From: Acanthochromis polyacanthus
Taxonomy: Eukaryota > Chordata > Actinopteri > Pomacentridae
Length of the DNA: 64,000 nucleotides
Assembly (NCBI RefSeq): GCF_021347895.1
Contig: NC_067132.1
Location: 1,054,001-1,118,000 of the forward strand
Direction of reading: 5' to 3'
This document shows, in pieces, positions 1 to 9,463 of this stretch; positions within the stretch are counted from its first letter, which is position 1, and each line of letters starts with the position of its first letter. The notes beneath the pieces are model-generated. The model worked only from the letters and a program-made list of their open reading frames with translations, had not been told where the DNA came from and searched no databases. The position numbers and the translations under genes were made by a program.

Positions 1-472
1 GGTGGTGTCAGCAATGAAGTAAAAATGGAGCACCTTATTTTGTATGTAAATAAAAGAATGTTTTAACATGATAATTGTCATATTGTCATTAGAACCCTTA
101 ACTGAAAATCTAGAATACAGAGGGGAACTGTTGGATTGGATTGCATTAGATTACACAGGTGTCCCTAATGAAGTGGTCAGTGAGTCTATATGTCCTATAA
201 AATATAACTTTAAGTAATAAATACATACAATACAAATGGGAATGGCACTCACTCATGCTTGCCTCAGTCAGAAGTCGTTGTCTTGTACTTCAAGGTTCAG
301 AACACGCACAAATACATAATGTAGAATTTGGACTGCACACATACATGTAGTCTTGTTTTACACAGTACAGTCTACTTTCAGTTTCTTGTCAGCCCGATTC
401 AATGACAGGATATTATGCAGGCCATGTCACTTACGTTTCGTAATTACTTTTCTCCTTTCTTCAGATTTGCAG

Positions 473-553
473 TTGAAGCAACTTGCCATGATCGCTGAGG
501 GGATAGCAGCAAGCTCCAGGACATTGACGAGAATGGCAGATGTACTCAGAAAG
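473..553 (+). CDS. Merlin/ISXO2-like transposase gene, upstream exon
   Basis: This 81-nt exon encodes 27 residues, from LKQLAMIAEG to MADVLRK. The 3' splice site is the CAG at 470-472 behind a pyrimidine run, and the donor is AAG/GTTGAC. Both junctions fall in phase 0, as do those of the next two exons. The content resembles the helix-turn-helix stretch that precedes the catalytic core in IS1016/ISXO2-type transposases. I could not find the zinc-ribbon exon that normally comes first; it is probably left of the window. The exon is short, so the call depends on its neighbours. Confidence 0.5.
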
Positions 554-790
554 GTTGACACATTACATACTAGTCTTTAACTATGATTGATTAGGTAAAA
601 AAGAAAATAGATGCTCGATAAGTTACCACTGTAGACAATTGGATTCAACATTGCTACACAGTTATTTGGTACACTCAGTGACACATGCAGTGTAACTTTT
701 TTCCTCAACTTGTGCTTACATATTCATCAGATTCCATACTAAGGCCTTATTACAACTGTACTTGCTGATGTTTTATTTCTTCATTTGAAG

Positions 791-895
791 GCGTGCATTG
801 CTGGCCTCAAGCGACTGAGGAAAAGAGGAATGAGGATTGGTGGTGGTCATCGATTTGTGGTTATCGACGAGAGCAAATTTGCCCACAAACGAAAG
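791..895 (+). CDS. Merlin/ISXO2-like transposase gene, exon with first catalytic Asp
   Basis: This 105-nt, 35-codon exon is bounded by TTTGAAG/GCG and AAAG/GTGGGC, phase 0 at both ends. It encodes a basic stretch (KRLRKRGMRIGGG) followed by HRFVVIDESKF, which has the form of the first catalytic aspartate block of ISXO2-like/Merlin DDE transposases. In that family a basic segment and a conserved (V/I)DES motif open the catalytic domain. It joins in frame to HHRGRCSNTWHRDRQW in the next exon. Confidence 0.7.
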
Positions 896-1324
896 GTGGG
901 CTGTGTATTTTAATACATCTACTATATTTAGACCAAGCTTTGGTGTGGTGGTGCTCATGTCCACGTCAAGGAAAAATTAAAGTTCCTCACAGCTGCTTTA
1001 AACATCTAATAGGCATTTAGTGGGTTGATAGGAAAAAAAATCTGTTGGAAATCAATAGAATGAGATAAGTATATCCCTAATTTGAAATTAGACATTACTT
1101 TTTGTTAGGACATGTTTAAACTACAGGCAGTATTCTGATAGGACTGTGTAGTACGGTATTTTAAAATGCTGAACATAAAGATTTCAGTCCTGTTATCGCA
1201 TTGAAAACAACACAAACCATAATACTTTTGGAAGCACAGTTTGAGTGGAAAGAGAAACAATATTTTGCATTAAGGAGCGCACATTGGTGGTCACATGCTG
1301 TGGAAATATGGAGTTAGAACAGTC

Positions 1325-1445
1325 TCATAATTCACAAATGCACACAGAAGAATTCACAAATGTAAACTGCAATCCACAAATGCACACAGAAGAATTCACA
1401 CATGTGAACTGGGATTCACAAATGTAAACTGCAATCCACAAATAA
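1325..1445 (+). repeat. Short tandem repeat, 42-bp period
   Basis: The phrase CACAAATGCACACAGAAG recurs 42 bp apart (1333 and 1375), and shorter ATTCACAAATG units recur about every 21 bp. The array lies in the second intron of the Merlin-like gene. Confidence 0.7.
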
Positions 1446-1887
1446 ATTAAGAAAGTTCACAAATGTATTTCTGCATTCACAAACTGCTTTTGTGTGTGAA
1501 TCTTTTTTGAGACTGCTCTGCCGTCAGCTCGATCCACAAATGCATTTTTTTCAACACGGAAGTTTCTGTAGCCAATCAGATGTCTCCCTCCTTTCAGCCA
1601 ATCACAAAAACTCACCCCACGTGGGGGTGGGTGTACTGTTCAGCCAATCATATGAACGCGTCCGCACAGCGTTATACTTCACCGTGTCATTGGGCTGAAG
1701 AGTGAAGCTGCCCGTCGGAGAGACCATGGCGTCTGATGGGGACAATAGACCCTTTATTTGTTTACAAACATTGTGACGTTTTTTGTGGCTGGGGCTTATG
1801 CTGGAGGCAAAAGCTGAGCGAGAAGTCAAGCGGGACTGGGAGTATATAGTTTGCGCTGGGAGTTTGCAGCGCAAACTCCAGCATTTT

Positions 1888-2340
1888 TAACCCGTTAAAC
1901 TTCAGTGCACCGCCGGCGGTACACTTACTAATTTGCATAGGAATTTAAAGAATGTCCGAAGGCTGCAAACGTGATTATATAAACATTATACGCCGATGGA
2001 AAGCTTAGATTCTCATGAATCCGCCGGTATAAACCACTTTCAGATGTGATTACCACAGCGGATAATATAAACACATTTGTCTGACAAACAACAAATATCC
2101 ATCCATCCTTTCTCTGTACACGGCTTCAACGTACACAGCGCGACTTACATTTCCGGGTTCATTATTACGCACAGATGAAAATATTCCACAAAAAACGGCC
2201 ATAACCTTGGACATCCAGACGACACAAGCCAGTAAACTATTTTGTTCAAAACATGTCTTGAAGTCGGTATATAATCCACGAATCGGTCGTTTTCAAGGAA
2301 ATGCACCTCGCGATGCGCATCCAATATTCCCTGTATTTCT
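1888..2340 (+). repeat. Fragment of the THAP-element family also seen at 47.35-47.97 kb
   Basis: The block from AACCCGTTAAACTTCAG to CCTCGCGATGCGC matches 47350-47965 in the same orientation, with some indels. It shares ATGGAAAGCTTAGATTCTCA and the run CCGGTATAAACCACTTTCAG. In the 47-kb copy the block is the right half of an element with an 8-bp TSD. Here only the right half is present and the TIR is missing. A shorter relative lies at about 31.19-31.23 kb. Confidence 0.75.
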
Positions 2341-2460
2341 CGTCATATTTAACGGGTTATTGTTTTTGATTGTATTTTTTTTGTGTGTCTTGTTGTGTCC
2401 TTATGGTGTGTGTATTTGGACCCAGTGTCTGGAATAAAGCTGAACTGAATTGAATTTAAT

Positions 2461-2691
2461 TTAATGTTTTTTATTTACAAATAGAATATTAGCGATTTTT
2501 TGTACTGAAAATGGCTGGAATTGACTGCAGCTGATCGTCTCTGTCCAGTCTTTTCGCCTCAGTGCATTTAACCACAACTGTCTTCGTTCCCTCTGAGCAC
2601 GAGTGTTCGGTGGAATCCTATAAAACTTTAATTTGCGTTCGCCAATGTAATTCCTCCTATTCTGGCATCCAAAAACACAGCAGGACGACAT
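2461..2691 (-). pseudogene. THAP-domain first exon, transposon-derived
   Basis: The frame starts with MSSCCVFGCQNRR, continues KLKFYRIPP and QLWLNALRRKDW, and runs to a stop at 2461. The CxxxxC pair at the start, the aromatic (K)FYR.P and the W...L.R..W are the core of the THAP zinc finger, a DNA-binding domain of P-element and some hAT transposases. The final Cys-x2-His pair is not seen, so the open frame probably runs past the true exon end into non-coding sequence. It lies antisense inside the long intron of the Merlin-like gene. Confidence 0.6.
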
Positions 2692-2707
2692 TTTAGAAAA
2701 GTTGATA

Positions 2708-2740
2708 GAGCCTAGTCTCTATCACATTGAGACTAGGCTC
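2708..2740 (+). repeat. 12-bp stem hairpin
   Basis: GAGCCTAGTCTC (2708-2719) and GAGACTAGGCTC (2729-2740) are perfect inverted repeats with a 9-nt loop. A second overlapping stem, CACATTGAG/CTCAATGTG (2723-2746), competes with it. Confidence 0.8.
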
Positions 2741-2959
2741 AATGTGACATTGATATGGAAACTGTAGATATGGAAACACTCTGGAAAAAGTCTTAGTTTA
2801 AGATATGCAAGTTTTACATAAGAATTGTGCAGCACACCCTCTGACCTGTTTTTAAAATGCAGAATAACACTTTATCCTGCAGTGCATGTGGAAAAGACAC
2901 ATACTGAACATTTAATATAACCCAAATCTTATGAAAGTTTTTGTCTAATTTACTTTCAG

Positions 2960-3424
2960 CACCATCGTGGTCGATGTAGCAACACTTGGCACCGTGACCG
3001 GCAGTGGGTTTTCGGGATGCTGGAGGTTGACAGGAATTCCAGAAGACCCATTCTGAGACTTGTCAGGGATCGCTCAAGACAAACCCTGATAGGCCAAATT
3101 AGATGGCATGTAAGACCCAGAACATCCATCCTCACTGATGAATGGCGTGCCTACAAGGGGCAACTTGCTCAGTATGGATATAGTCAATATTCTGTCTGCC
3201 ATAAGAAAAACTTTGTTGATCAAGAGACTGGAGCTCATACTCAGCATATTGAGCGTGCATGGCAGAACTACAAGCTGGAAGTATGGCGCCACAGAGGTAA
3301 TCGTACTCCTGAGTCACTGAAACTTCATCTCAAGATGAGAGAGTGGCACCACTGGTTAGGTGCACGTCATTATAATGGTGTCTTGGGCAGACTTTTCCAT
3401 GATGTAAAGAAACAAGTTAAGTAA
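2960..3424 (+). CDS. Merlin/ISXO2-like transposase gene, last exon (main DDE domain)
   Basis: This 465-nt exon (154 codons plus TAA) starts after TTACTTTCAG. It encodes the core of an ISXO2-like (DDE_Tnp_IS1595) domain. RQWVFGMLEV is the beta strand after the first Asp, ILTDEWRAYKGL carries the second Asp, and THTQ-type HTQHIERAWQNYKLEVWR carries the Glu, followed by the usual REWHHWLGARH helix. All three catalytic residues are present once it is joined to the 791-895 exon, and there are no stops. The 2.06-kb intron before it contains other repeats, including a THAP exon on the opposite strand. It could be a live transposon gene or one domesticated by the host. I did not find clear TIRs around it. 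Confidence 0.78.
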   Translation, partial: HHRGRCSNTWHRDRQWVFGMLEVDRNSRRPILRLVRDRSRQTLIGQIRWHVRPRTSILTDEWRAYKGQLAQYGYSQYSVCHKKNFVDQETGAHTQHIERAWQNYKLEVWRHRGNRTPESLKLHLKMREWHHWLGARHYNGVLGRLFHDVKKQVK

Positions 3425-3714
3425 ATCAAATTAGTCAAATCAAATATGACTCTTTGCATTGCCTCTGTGCACTGTCTGTTGACATTTTATGACAAGACTC
3501 AAACTTTGTCTCATGGTACTTAATCTTGTTGTCATAAAAAGATCCTTGCTTGCTTGTTGTATTAACTTACATGTATGCTGTTTTAGATAAAAATCATCTG
3601 CTCTGGAACCCTCTAAGGAGAAGTTATACAAATAATGCAACTGTTTTTTCTGTTTTGTGTTGAAATACATGAATCAAAAATCTCTTGACTTCTCTGTTGT
3701 TTTTGTTAAGGTAT

Positions 3715-4350
3715 TTAAATCATTTGACAGTGTAATTACACTTAATGACATCTTAATGAAAGGTTCAAATTGTTCCACTTTACTTGAATTCAGAAGAAAC
3801 AGTCATGACACTCATAACATGATTTAATTGTGTAATTACACTTAATGACATATTAATGAAAGTTTCAAATTGTTCCACTTTACTTGAATTCAAAGAGAAC
3901 AGTCATGACACCGTTATAATGTGATTTAACTATGTAATTACACTTAATGACAGGTTCAAATTATATACCCACAGGAGGTAAAATAAGACAGTTCTAAACA
4001 GCTAGGACAATCATAACGGTATTATGACAGCTAATGTCAATACAAACCTTATGACAGTTATATAGCAGTTTAATGTCATGTTAGGATATAAAACTAAATA
4101 GTTTTTTAAAGTTTGACAGTAAGTCTACTATGTCATGTTTATGACAGGTTCTGTTGTCTTGGTTTATGTCAAGTTGTCATAACAAAGGCATCTCCAACGA
4201 TGTCAACTTGCATCAAAAGTGACATAATTTTACCGAATGACACTTAATGACAACTGTCATAAGCATTTATTAATATTCATGATGGGTGTCATGTCATGAT
4301 TATGACAGTGTTATGTCAGTCTTATGAACCCCCATTCAAATAAAGTGTTA
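3715..4350 (+). repeat. TGTCAT-rich dispersed repeat with a 107-bp tandem start
   Basis: From about 3725 a unit near 107 bp is repeated twice and part of a third time; each has TGTAATTACACTTAATGACA and a TTCAAATTGTTCCACTTTAC phrase. It then runs into sequence dominated by TGTCAT/ATGACA words and ends in CATTCAAATAAAGTGTTACC. The structure is that of a non-autonomous fish repeat. I see no coding content and cannot name the superfamily. Confidence 0.65.
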
Positions 4351-4490
4351 CCATTCAACTTGAAAGATAAACAAAGGACGGCACTGAAGTGTTTCATTGA
4401 GAAGAAAGACGTATTTGGACTTATGCCGACGGGATATGGCAAATCCTTAATATACCAGTTGGCTCCACTGGTTGGGAAGCTAATAGGACT
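4345..4490 (+). pseudogene. RecQ-like helicase fragment (Walker A)
   Basis: The frame reads LPFNLKDKQRTALKCF, then KKDVFGLMPTGYGKSLIYQL. The QR.AL helix and the PTG.GKS.IYQ Walker A loop are motifs 0 and I of RecQ-family helicases. Only about 48 residues remain; no DEAH box follows, and the next 150 bp look like an unrelated short repeat. RecQ-like pieces of this kind occur as multi-copy, mobile-element-associated genes in fish. This is a fragment, not a functional helicase. Confidence 0.65.
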
Positions 4491-4494
4491 TAGC

Positions 4495-5326
4495 CACAAT
4501 CCGCCGGCGCTCTCGGAACTATGTCAGCCTATTTGTTGCACTGATTGGTTGTATACCTACCCAACTGCTACAGAGTGATTTGAAAGACAACCTTTTAGCC
4601 CGCCTCCCTCCCTGTCGAGCGGTCCTAGACCCTTGCGTCTTCAGAACATGGGTCTAGCGTGGCTAGGCTAGAAGGAATGTGCTTTGAAAAAAGAATTTTG
4701 TTGTCAGTATTTTGCCTCTTTTCATTCTGCCATCTTCAAGAAGTCTCAGCTTCAAAATCTCCACTATGAAACAGTGACAAAAGAACTCAAACATCATGAG
4801 ACTGAACTTTTCAATACTGGTGGGTAACATATTAAAAAGATGCCTTGTACATCTGCCAATCCCCCCGTTACTCGTGGCCATATTGGCATCTTGACATTTG
4901 TGGCACTTTGTGTTGCAGTTTAGGATGACTGGCTTTGAGACTCTGGCACACTAAAACATGCACACACACAGTGCAGGCATGTATGCTGTCAATCAGAGAA
5001 AACTGATTGACAGAATGGGAGAAATCAAAATGTCAAGCTGGAGGGTCACTGTGAAACATGACAGGGAATACTGTCTCTTTAGCACAGAGGGGTGAAAGCA
5101 CCATGATTTTAATAAATGGGTTCTCTGACCCTGCAGAAATACTCATCCTCAGACAAGATGACATTTTATCTTCCTGCCAGTTGCCATGACACAAATGACA
5201 TTTGATGACATGACTGTTCTCTGTTTAAATGTTTCAATTTCAAATGTGCAGGGTTAAATTACCAACCTCAGCACCAACTTGCTCTTCACCATTGATGGCT
5301 CACTCTTTTCTCCACTGTAGTCTACT
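4495..5326. other. No gene recognised
   Basis: Bases 4495-4670 look like a short non-coding repeat ending in GTGGCTAGGCTAG. The rest has no motif I recognise. Confidence 0.4.
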
Positions 5327-5331
5327 TTCTT

Positions 5332-5362
<31 letters not shown>

Positions 5363-5369
5363 GTGTGTG
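5332..5369 (+). repeat. (GT)n microsatellite
   Basis: A GT run of about 19 units with one GC interruption. Confidence 0.95.
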
Positions 5370-6468
5370 CATATCAACTCACACTCTAAACTAATGTGGC
5401 TGATTAAAGGTGAGGGAGACATTGGAGGTGACACCCAATGACACATACATCTCACACCTCCAGCAACCCTTTCAGTTCCTCCACCCTGCACTGGCACAGA
5501 CAGTCCGACTGGATCATAGTATCCTCCATAGATATGAAGAGTAGATGCGCCAGCCCGCTGTAGCAGCCGGCTAATCGACGTGCCTACGTGGCGGCCATCT
5601 TGAAGGGGGCAAAGTTCCCATTCAAAGCAATTCATATACATTGAAAATATATCATAATTTGCTCATTTCTCAACCGATTTTCGTGTGGTTTACTTTATTG
5701 TGAACGTCAAAACATGTACTAGTAATAGAAAATATGTGATCTAAAAAAAGAAAAAATACTGAAAAAGGCTTCCTACAAATGTAGCCTGCAATTTTAGTTA
5801 TCATATTCTTTAGGTCCAGAGACCAGGGACTCTTTTCAGTTCAGCCATTACATATATAAATGTAAATGCCTGGATACATAGAAAATGTTTTAAGATCAAA
5901 AGATTTAATTGTAAATGTAATCTATTTATTTATTTATTTATTTAATTATTATTAAGATTAATTTATATATATATATATATATATATGCTGTTATATACAT
6001 ATAGTAGAACAGGATAGAGTTTATTTACATTTACAATAAACACAATTATTATTAACATTAACTATTTTTATACCTCTCTTTAGGATGATATATACATATA
6101 ACAATGAGAGACTACTCTGTGTTCCAGATAATTATGCAAATGTGATTTTCCGTTATTGTGAAGAGGCTTTTTGCTTAATTTTACTAAATCTGCTTTTTTA
6201 CTATTTAGTCCTTCTTCTAGAGAAGAGTAAAAATGAGCTCGGAAATTACACCAAGTTCTTGGAACAAAATTTTATACCATGGTACAAATCAAAGCCTGCC
6301 AGTTACAAGAAGAGCATCATCTTCATGCAGGACAATGTGCCAAGTCATGCCTCCAAGTACACAAAAGAGTGGCTGGCCAAGAAGAATTTCAAGGACAAAC
6401 GCCTGATGACATGGTCCCCTGCTTCACCAGATCTAAACCCAATAGAGAATCTTTGGGCAATTCTCAAA

Positions 6469-6785
6469 GGTAGTGTCTACAGATACGGACCCGTACCCGT
6501 AGCCTGTGGCCTACGGATACGGCACTTTCTATTTGCCAGACAGATACGGACCCGTATGCGAGTCTCGCGAGTCAAGAAGCTGCTAACCACTGCAAACTGT
6601 TGAAAGGTAAGCAAAGGTTAGGGTTAGGGTTAGGGTTAGGTTTAGGGTCCGTACCTGTAGTACCGATGCTACAGGTCCGTACCGCTAGCATGTGACCAGA
6701 TCTCGCGTATCTGATTGGCAAATGGAAAGTGCCGTATCCGTAGTCCACAGGCTACGGGTACGGGTCCGTACCTCTAGCAACAACC
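6469..6785 (+). mobile_element. Mutator-like MITE, copy 1 (317 bp)
   Basis: The termini GGTAGTGTCTACAGATACGG and, inverted, GGTTGTTGCTAGAGGTACGG continue as about 60 bp of near-identical inverted repeat (GACCCGTACCCGTAGCC, CTACGGATACGGCACTTT). The flanks are a perfect 9-bp TSD, ATTCTCAAA (6460-6468 and 6786-6794). A 9-bp TSD with long TIRs is typical of Mutator-like elements; the superfamily is inferred. It sits inside the Tc1 transposase frame and contains telomere-like repeats. Confidence 0.85.
6624..6652 (+). repeat. Telomere-like TTAGGG run inside the MITE
   Basis: GGTTAGGGTTAGGGTTAGGG followed by a slightly degenerate TTAGGTTTAGGG. It lies in the centre of the MITE at 6469-6785. Confidence 0.9.
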
Positions 6786-7399
6786 ATTCTCAAACAGGAG
6801 TTGTACGCCAATGGCCGCCAGTTTCCTTCTAAGGACAGCCTTTGGAGAGCAATATTGACCACAAGCAAGAACATTGACTCTAAAACCATCAAAAAGCTCA
6901 CATGCTCAATTGATTCCAGACTGGTTAAAGTATTGCAGAAGAAAGGCGATTATGTCAACATGTGATAAACACATTTTCAATTAAACATTGTTTAAAATTG
7001 TTATTTTTTTTATCATACCATTGTTGAATATTGTTTTAAAAATAAAGATTATCATGTTATATACTTGTTGGTATAAAATAAATGTGTTGTTTACTTTTAA
7101 AACTGAACTTTATTTTTTATTTGATTTGCATAATTATCTGGAACAGTCATATTCTAGAAAATTGGATTATTACACCTCTAAATAATAAAAAATATTCCAA
7201 AACTACCAAATAATGCTCACAATAGGCCTTTGCAATAGTAAAAAAGCAGATTTAGCAAAATTAAGCAAAAAGCCTCTTCACAATAACGAAAAATCACATT
7301 TGCATAATTATCTGGAACACAGAGTAGAACAGGACAGTTTATTAACTTTTACAATAAACAACTTAAGTATTAATATTAATTCATTATTATTTAATTATT

Positions 7400-7407
7400 T
7401 CTTTCTT

Positions 7408-7442
<35 letters not shown>
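7400..7442 (+). repeat. (CTTT)n/(CT)n microsatellite
   Basis: Pyrimidine-only run of CTTT then CT units. Confidence 0.95.
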
Positions 7443-7443
<1 letters not shown>

Positions 7444-8630
7444 CAGTTATATACATCTAAGAAGGAGATAGACTAGAACAAGATAGAGGCAGACTGGAAT
7501 AGTGATCAAGACAGACAGGTGGTTCTCTATTCCAGACTGGGATTCCTCAATGTGCTTTTATTTAATTTGATCAGTATAACATTGTTTAGTAACATTTCAA
7601 TTATTTGAGAGCAGTCCTAAAGAATTGCCTGAAATCCCAATCATAAAATGGGTTTGGAGGAAGAACATAGATGGTAATCTGGATATATATGTCATGCTTT
7701 ATAACTACTATTGGTAGTATTGGTGGTAGTAATAGTAATGCGACTACTGGTAGTAGTAGCGGTAATACACCAACTACTGCTGGTGATACTGTCTCTGCTA
7801 CTACAACTTGTAATACTTTTACAAATGCCAGTGTGAGACCTTCTGTTATGGAAAAATTAATCCACTGCTGTAATAAATTTATGTCTGTGTGTGTATCTGA
7901 CAGCAGGCCCTTTGCCCTCTGACTGAAATGGCTTACAGATAGCCCGTAGGTTGTTTCCTCTGGGGTAACTGCCAATATCAACAAAAGTATTGTTAGGAGA
8001 TAAGGGTGCAGGTGTTCGTGTGAGAAAACTTGGGGGAGGCTGTCTCCCACGGGGAGAAGTACTGGCCACCCACGAGTTTCCAATTAAAATTATTAGGGAG
8101 TAAAGATTCGCTTAAACATCATCTCTTTGACTTAGAGGGAGTAAAGATTCGCTTAAACATCATCTCTTTCCTTAATTGTGCAATACTGGCAGCTGGCAGT
8201 GGCAAAAAGAGGGATGGGTTAAGGGCGTGAACTGACCTCTGCTCAGAGGGTTTAAAGGGTTCAGTTGTCAGACAGTGGGGTCAGAAGGCTCCCGGGACCT
8301 TTCTCAAGTGTTTGTTTGTGTTTGAGCTGTATTGAATAAACACTTTACGTCTTGGCATCTGCAGATTTGGCTCCTGGATTCTCTGATGTTTCAATGGTGA
8401 GACAGATATTTTGAGACCTAGAACTTAGAATTAAATTACAAGTGTTAATACATAGAGTGGTCAGGTTAAACATAGATCTTACGTAGAGGGGTAACTGGCC
8501 CCCCCTTCTACACTTCGCGCTCGTCCGCTCGTCCGTAGCGACCTGAAACTCGGCCGGACGACTCGTCATTACGATATCTACATTCTTGCTCGTCCGCCCG
8601 GACGACCGCCGCTCAGAAACACATATTAAA
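7443..8630. other. No gene recognised; one 41-bp direct repeat
   Basis: GGGAGTAAAGATTCGCTTAA and the following CATCATCTCTTT occur at 8096 and again at 8137. Downstream, TTGAATAAACACTTTACG could be a polyadenylation site of an LTR fragment, but I could not define termini. The 7671-7922 stretch is GGT/AGT-rich low-complexity sequence. Confidence 0.4.
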
Positions 8631-9463
8631 CTAGAAAAGCACTCGGAGAGTGCAGACCTCTGCCAGGCCATCGCTCAATTGTACAGATGACCAATCGGAG
8701 TTTGTTTGTCTGTCTGTTTGTCTGTTAACAGCATAACCCAAAACGTAATGGACGGATTGAATTTAGTTTTAACAGTTTGTGCACAAAGCATAACATGCAT
8801 GTACAGTGCAACAGCACAGTGTTTTAACGCACGCACATAACGGTAGCGTTGCGCGCGCGTGTGACGGTACGCGTCGCCGCCACTTCGTTTCATCGATCCC
8901 GACTCGCTAGGGCAGCCCGAACTGGCCACGCGGAATTCGGCCGTCGCCCGGGACGTTTGTGCACAAAGCATAACATTCATGTACAGTGTAACAGCACAGT
9001 GTTTTGACGGCGGCGGCGGCGCCGCACGCACATAACGGTAGCGTTGCGCGCGCGCGCACGTGACGGTACCGTACGCGTCGCCACCACTTCGTTCCGTCTG
9101 TCCCGACTCGCTCGGGCAGGCCGAACCGACCGCGCGGAATTCGGCCGTCGCCTGGGATCGATCCGGCGACCTCTGTCTGTACAATTGAGAGATGGCCTGG
9201 CGGCCATCCCTCGCAATTGTCCTTCGACCTTCAAAAAAATCCAGGATCCAGACGGTGATCCGGATCACCTCCAAAATCTAATCGATTGTTACTTTTGCTC
9301 TTACGGACATCCTGTAAAAATTTGGTGAAAATCCGTCCATGACTTTTTGAGTTATGCTGTTAACAGACAAACAGACACAGACACAGACACACACACACAC
9401 ACACACAGACGGACAGACAGACAAACAAACTCCGGTGATTACATAACCTCCTGGCGGAGGTAA
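8631..9463 (-). mobile_element. Helitron-like element, GC-rich copy
   Basis: Read on the - strand it begins TTACCTCCGCCAGGAGGTTA (at 9463) and ends GAGTGCTTTTCTAG (at 8631), with a CGGAG/CTCCG-type hairpin just before the CTAG end. The same ends bound the fold-back copy at 19741-20131. Inside is a 180-bp direct duplication (8775 and 8955 onward) that is CpG-rich, with GCGCGCGCG runs. There is no coding frame. The Helitron class is inferred from the CTAG end with a hairpin and the T/T insertion of the 19.7-kb copy. Confidence 0.55.
8775..9170 (+). repeat. 180-bp tandem duplication, CpG-rich
   Basis: GTTTGTGCACAAAGCATAAC begins each unit at 8775 and 8955. The second unit has an extra CGGCGG run and more CG dinucleotides. 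Base composition contrasts sharply with the AT-rich surroundings. Confidence 0.8.

Larger units (their letters stand above)
6217..6965 (+). pseudogene. Tc1-like transposase, C-terminal half, split by a MITE
   Basis: The first part (6217-6468) encodes NYTKFLEQNFIPWYK, then FMQDNVPSHAS with the second catalytic Asp, then SPDLNPIENLWAILK with the Glu; the spacing fits DD34E Tc1 transposases. The frame resumes after the 317-bp insertion at about 6795 (KQELYANGRQFPSK) and ends LQKKGDYVNM with TGA at 6963. The N-terminal DNA-binding domains and first Asp are absent because the left TIR runs straight into the middle of the catalytic domain. It cannot make active enzyme. Confidence 0.85.
6115..7324 (+). 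mobile_element. Tc1/mariner element, internally deleted
   Basis: CTCTGTGTTCCAGATAATTA at 6115 and its inverse ending at 7324 open an inverted repeat of about 95 bp, running through the GTGAAGAGGCTTTTTGCTTA stretch on both sides. A TA dinucleotide flanks each end (6113-6114, 7325-7326), as Tc1/mariner insertion requires. It carries the C-terminal half of a transposase and is itself interrupted by the MITE at 6469-6785. About 65 bp of related sequence containing AGTAGAACAGGA flanks it on both sides (6003-6070, 7323-7390). Confidence 0.75.

Noticed and set aside
3074..3320. Three overlapping 60-72 codon frames, two on the - strand
   Set aside because: Shadows of the Merlin-like last exon.
7601..8083. 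160-codon - strand frame rich in Leu/Val
   Set aside because: Reading of GGT/AGT triplet low-complexity sequence; the hydrophobic runs are compositional.
8675..9274. 199-codon Arg- and Ala-rich frame on the - strand
   Set aside because: It reads the CpG-rich, duplicated Helitron-like repeat. It has no domain, and the GC content alone keeps it open.
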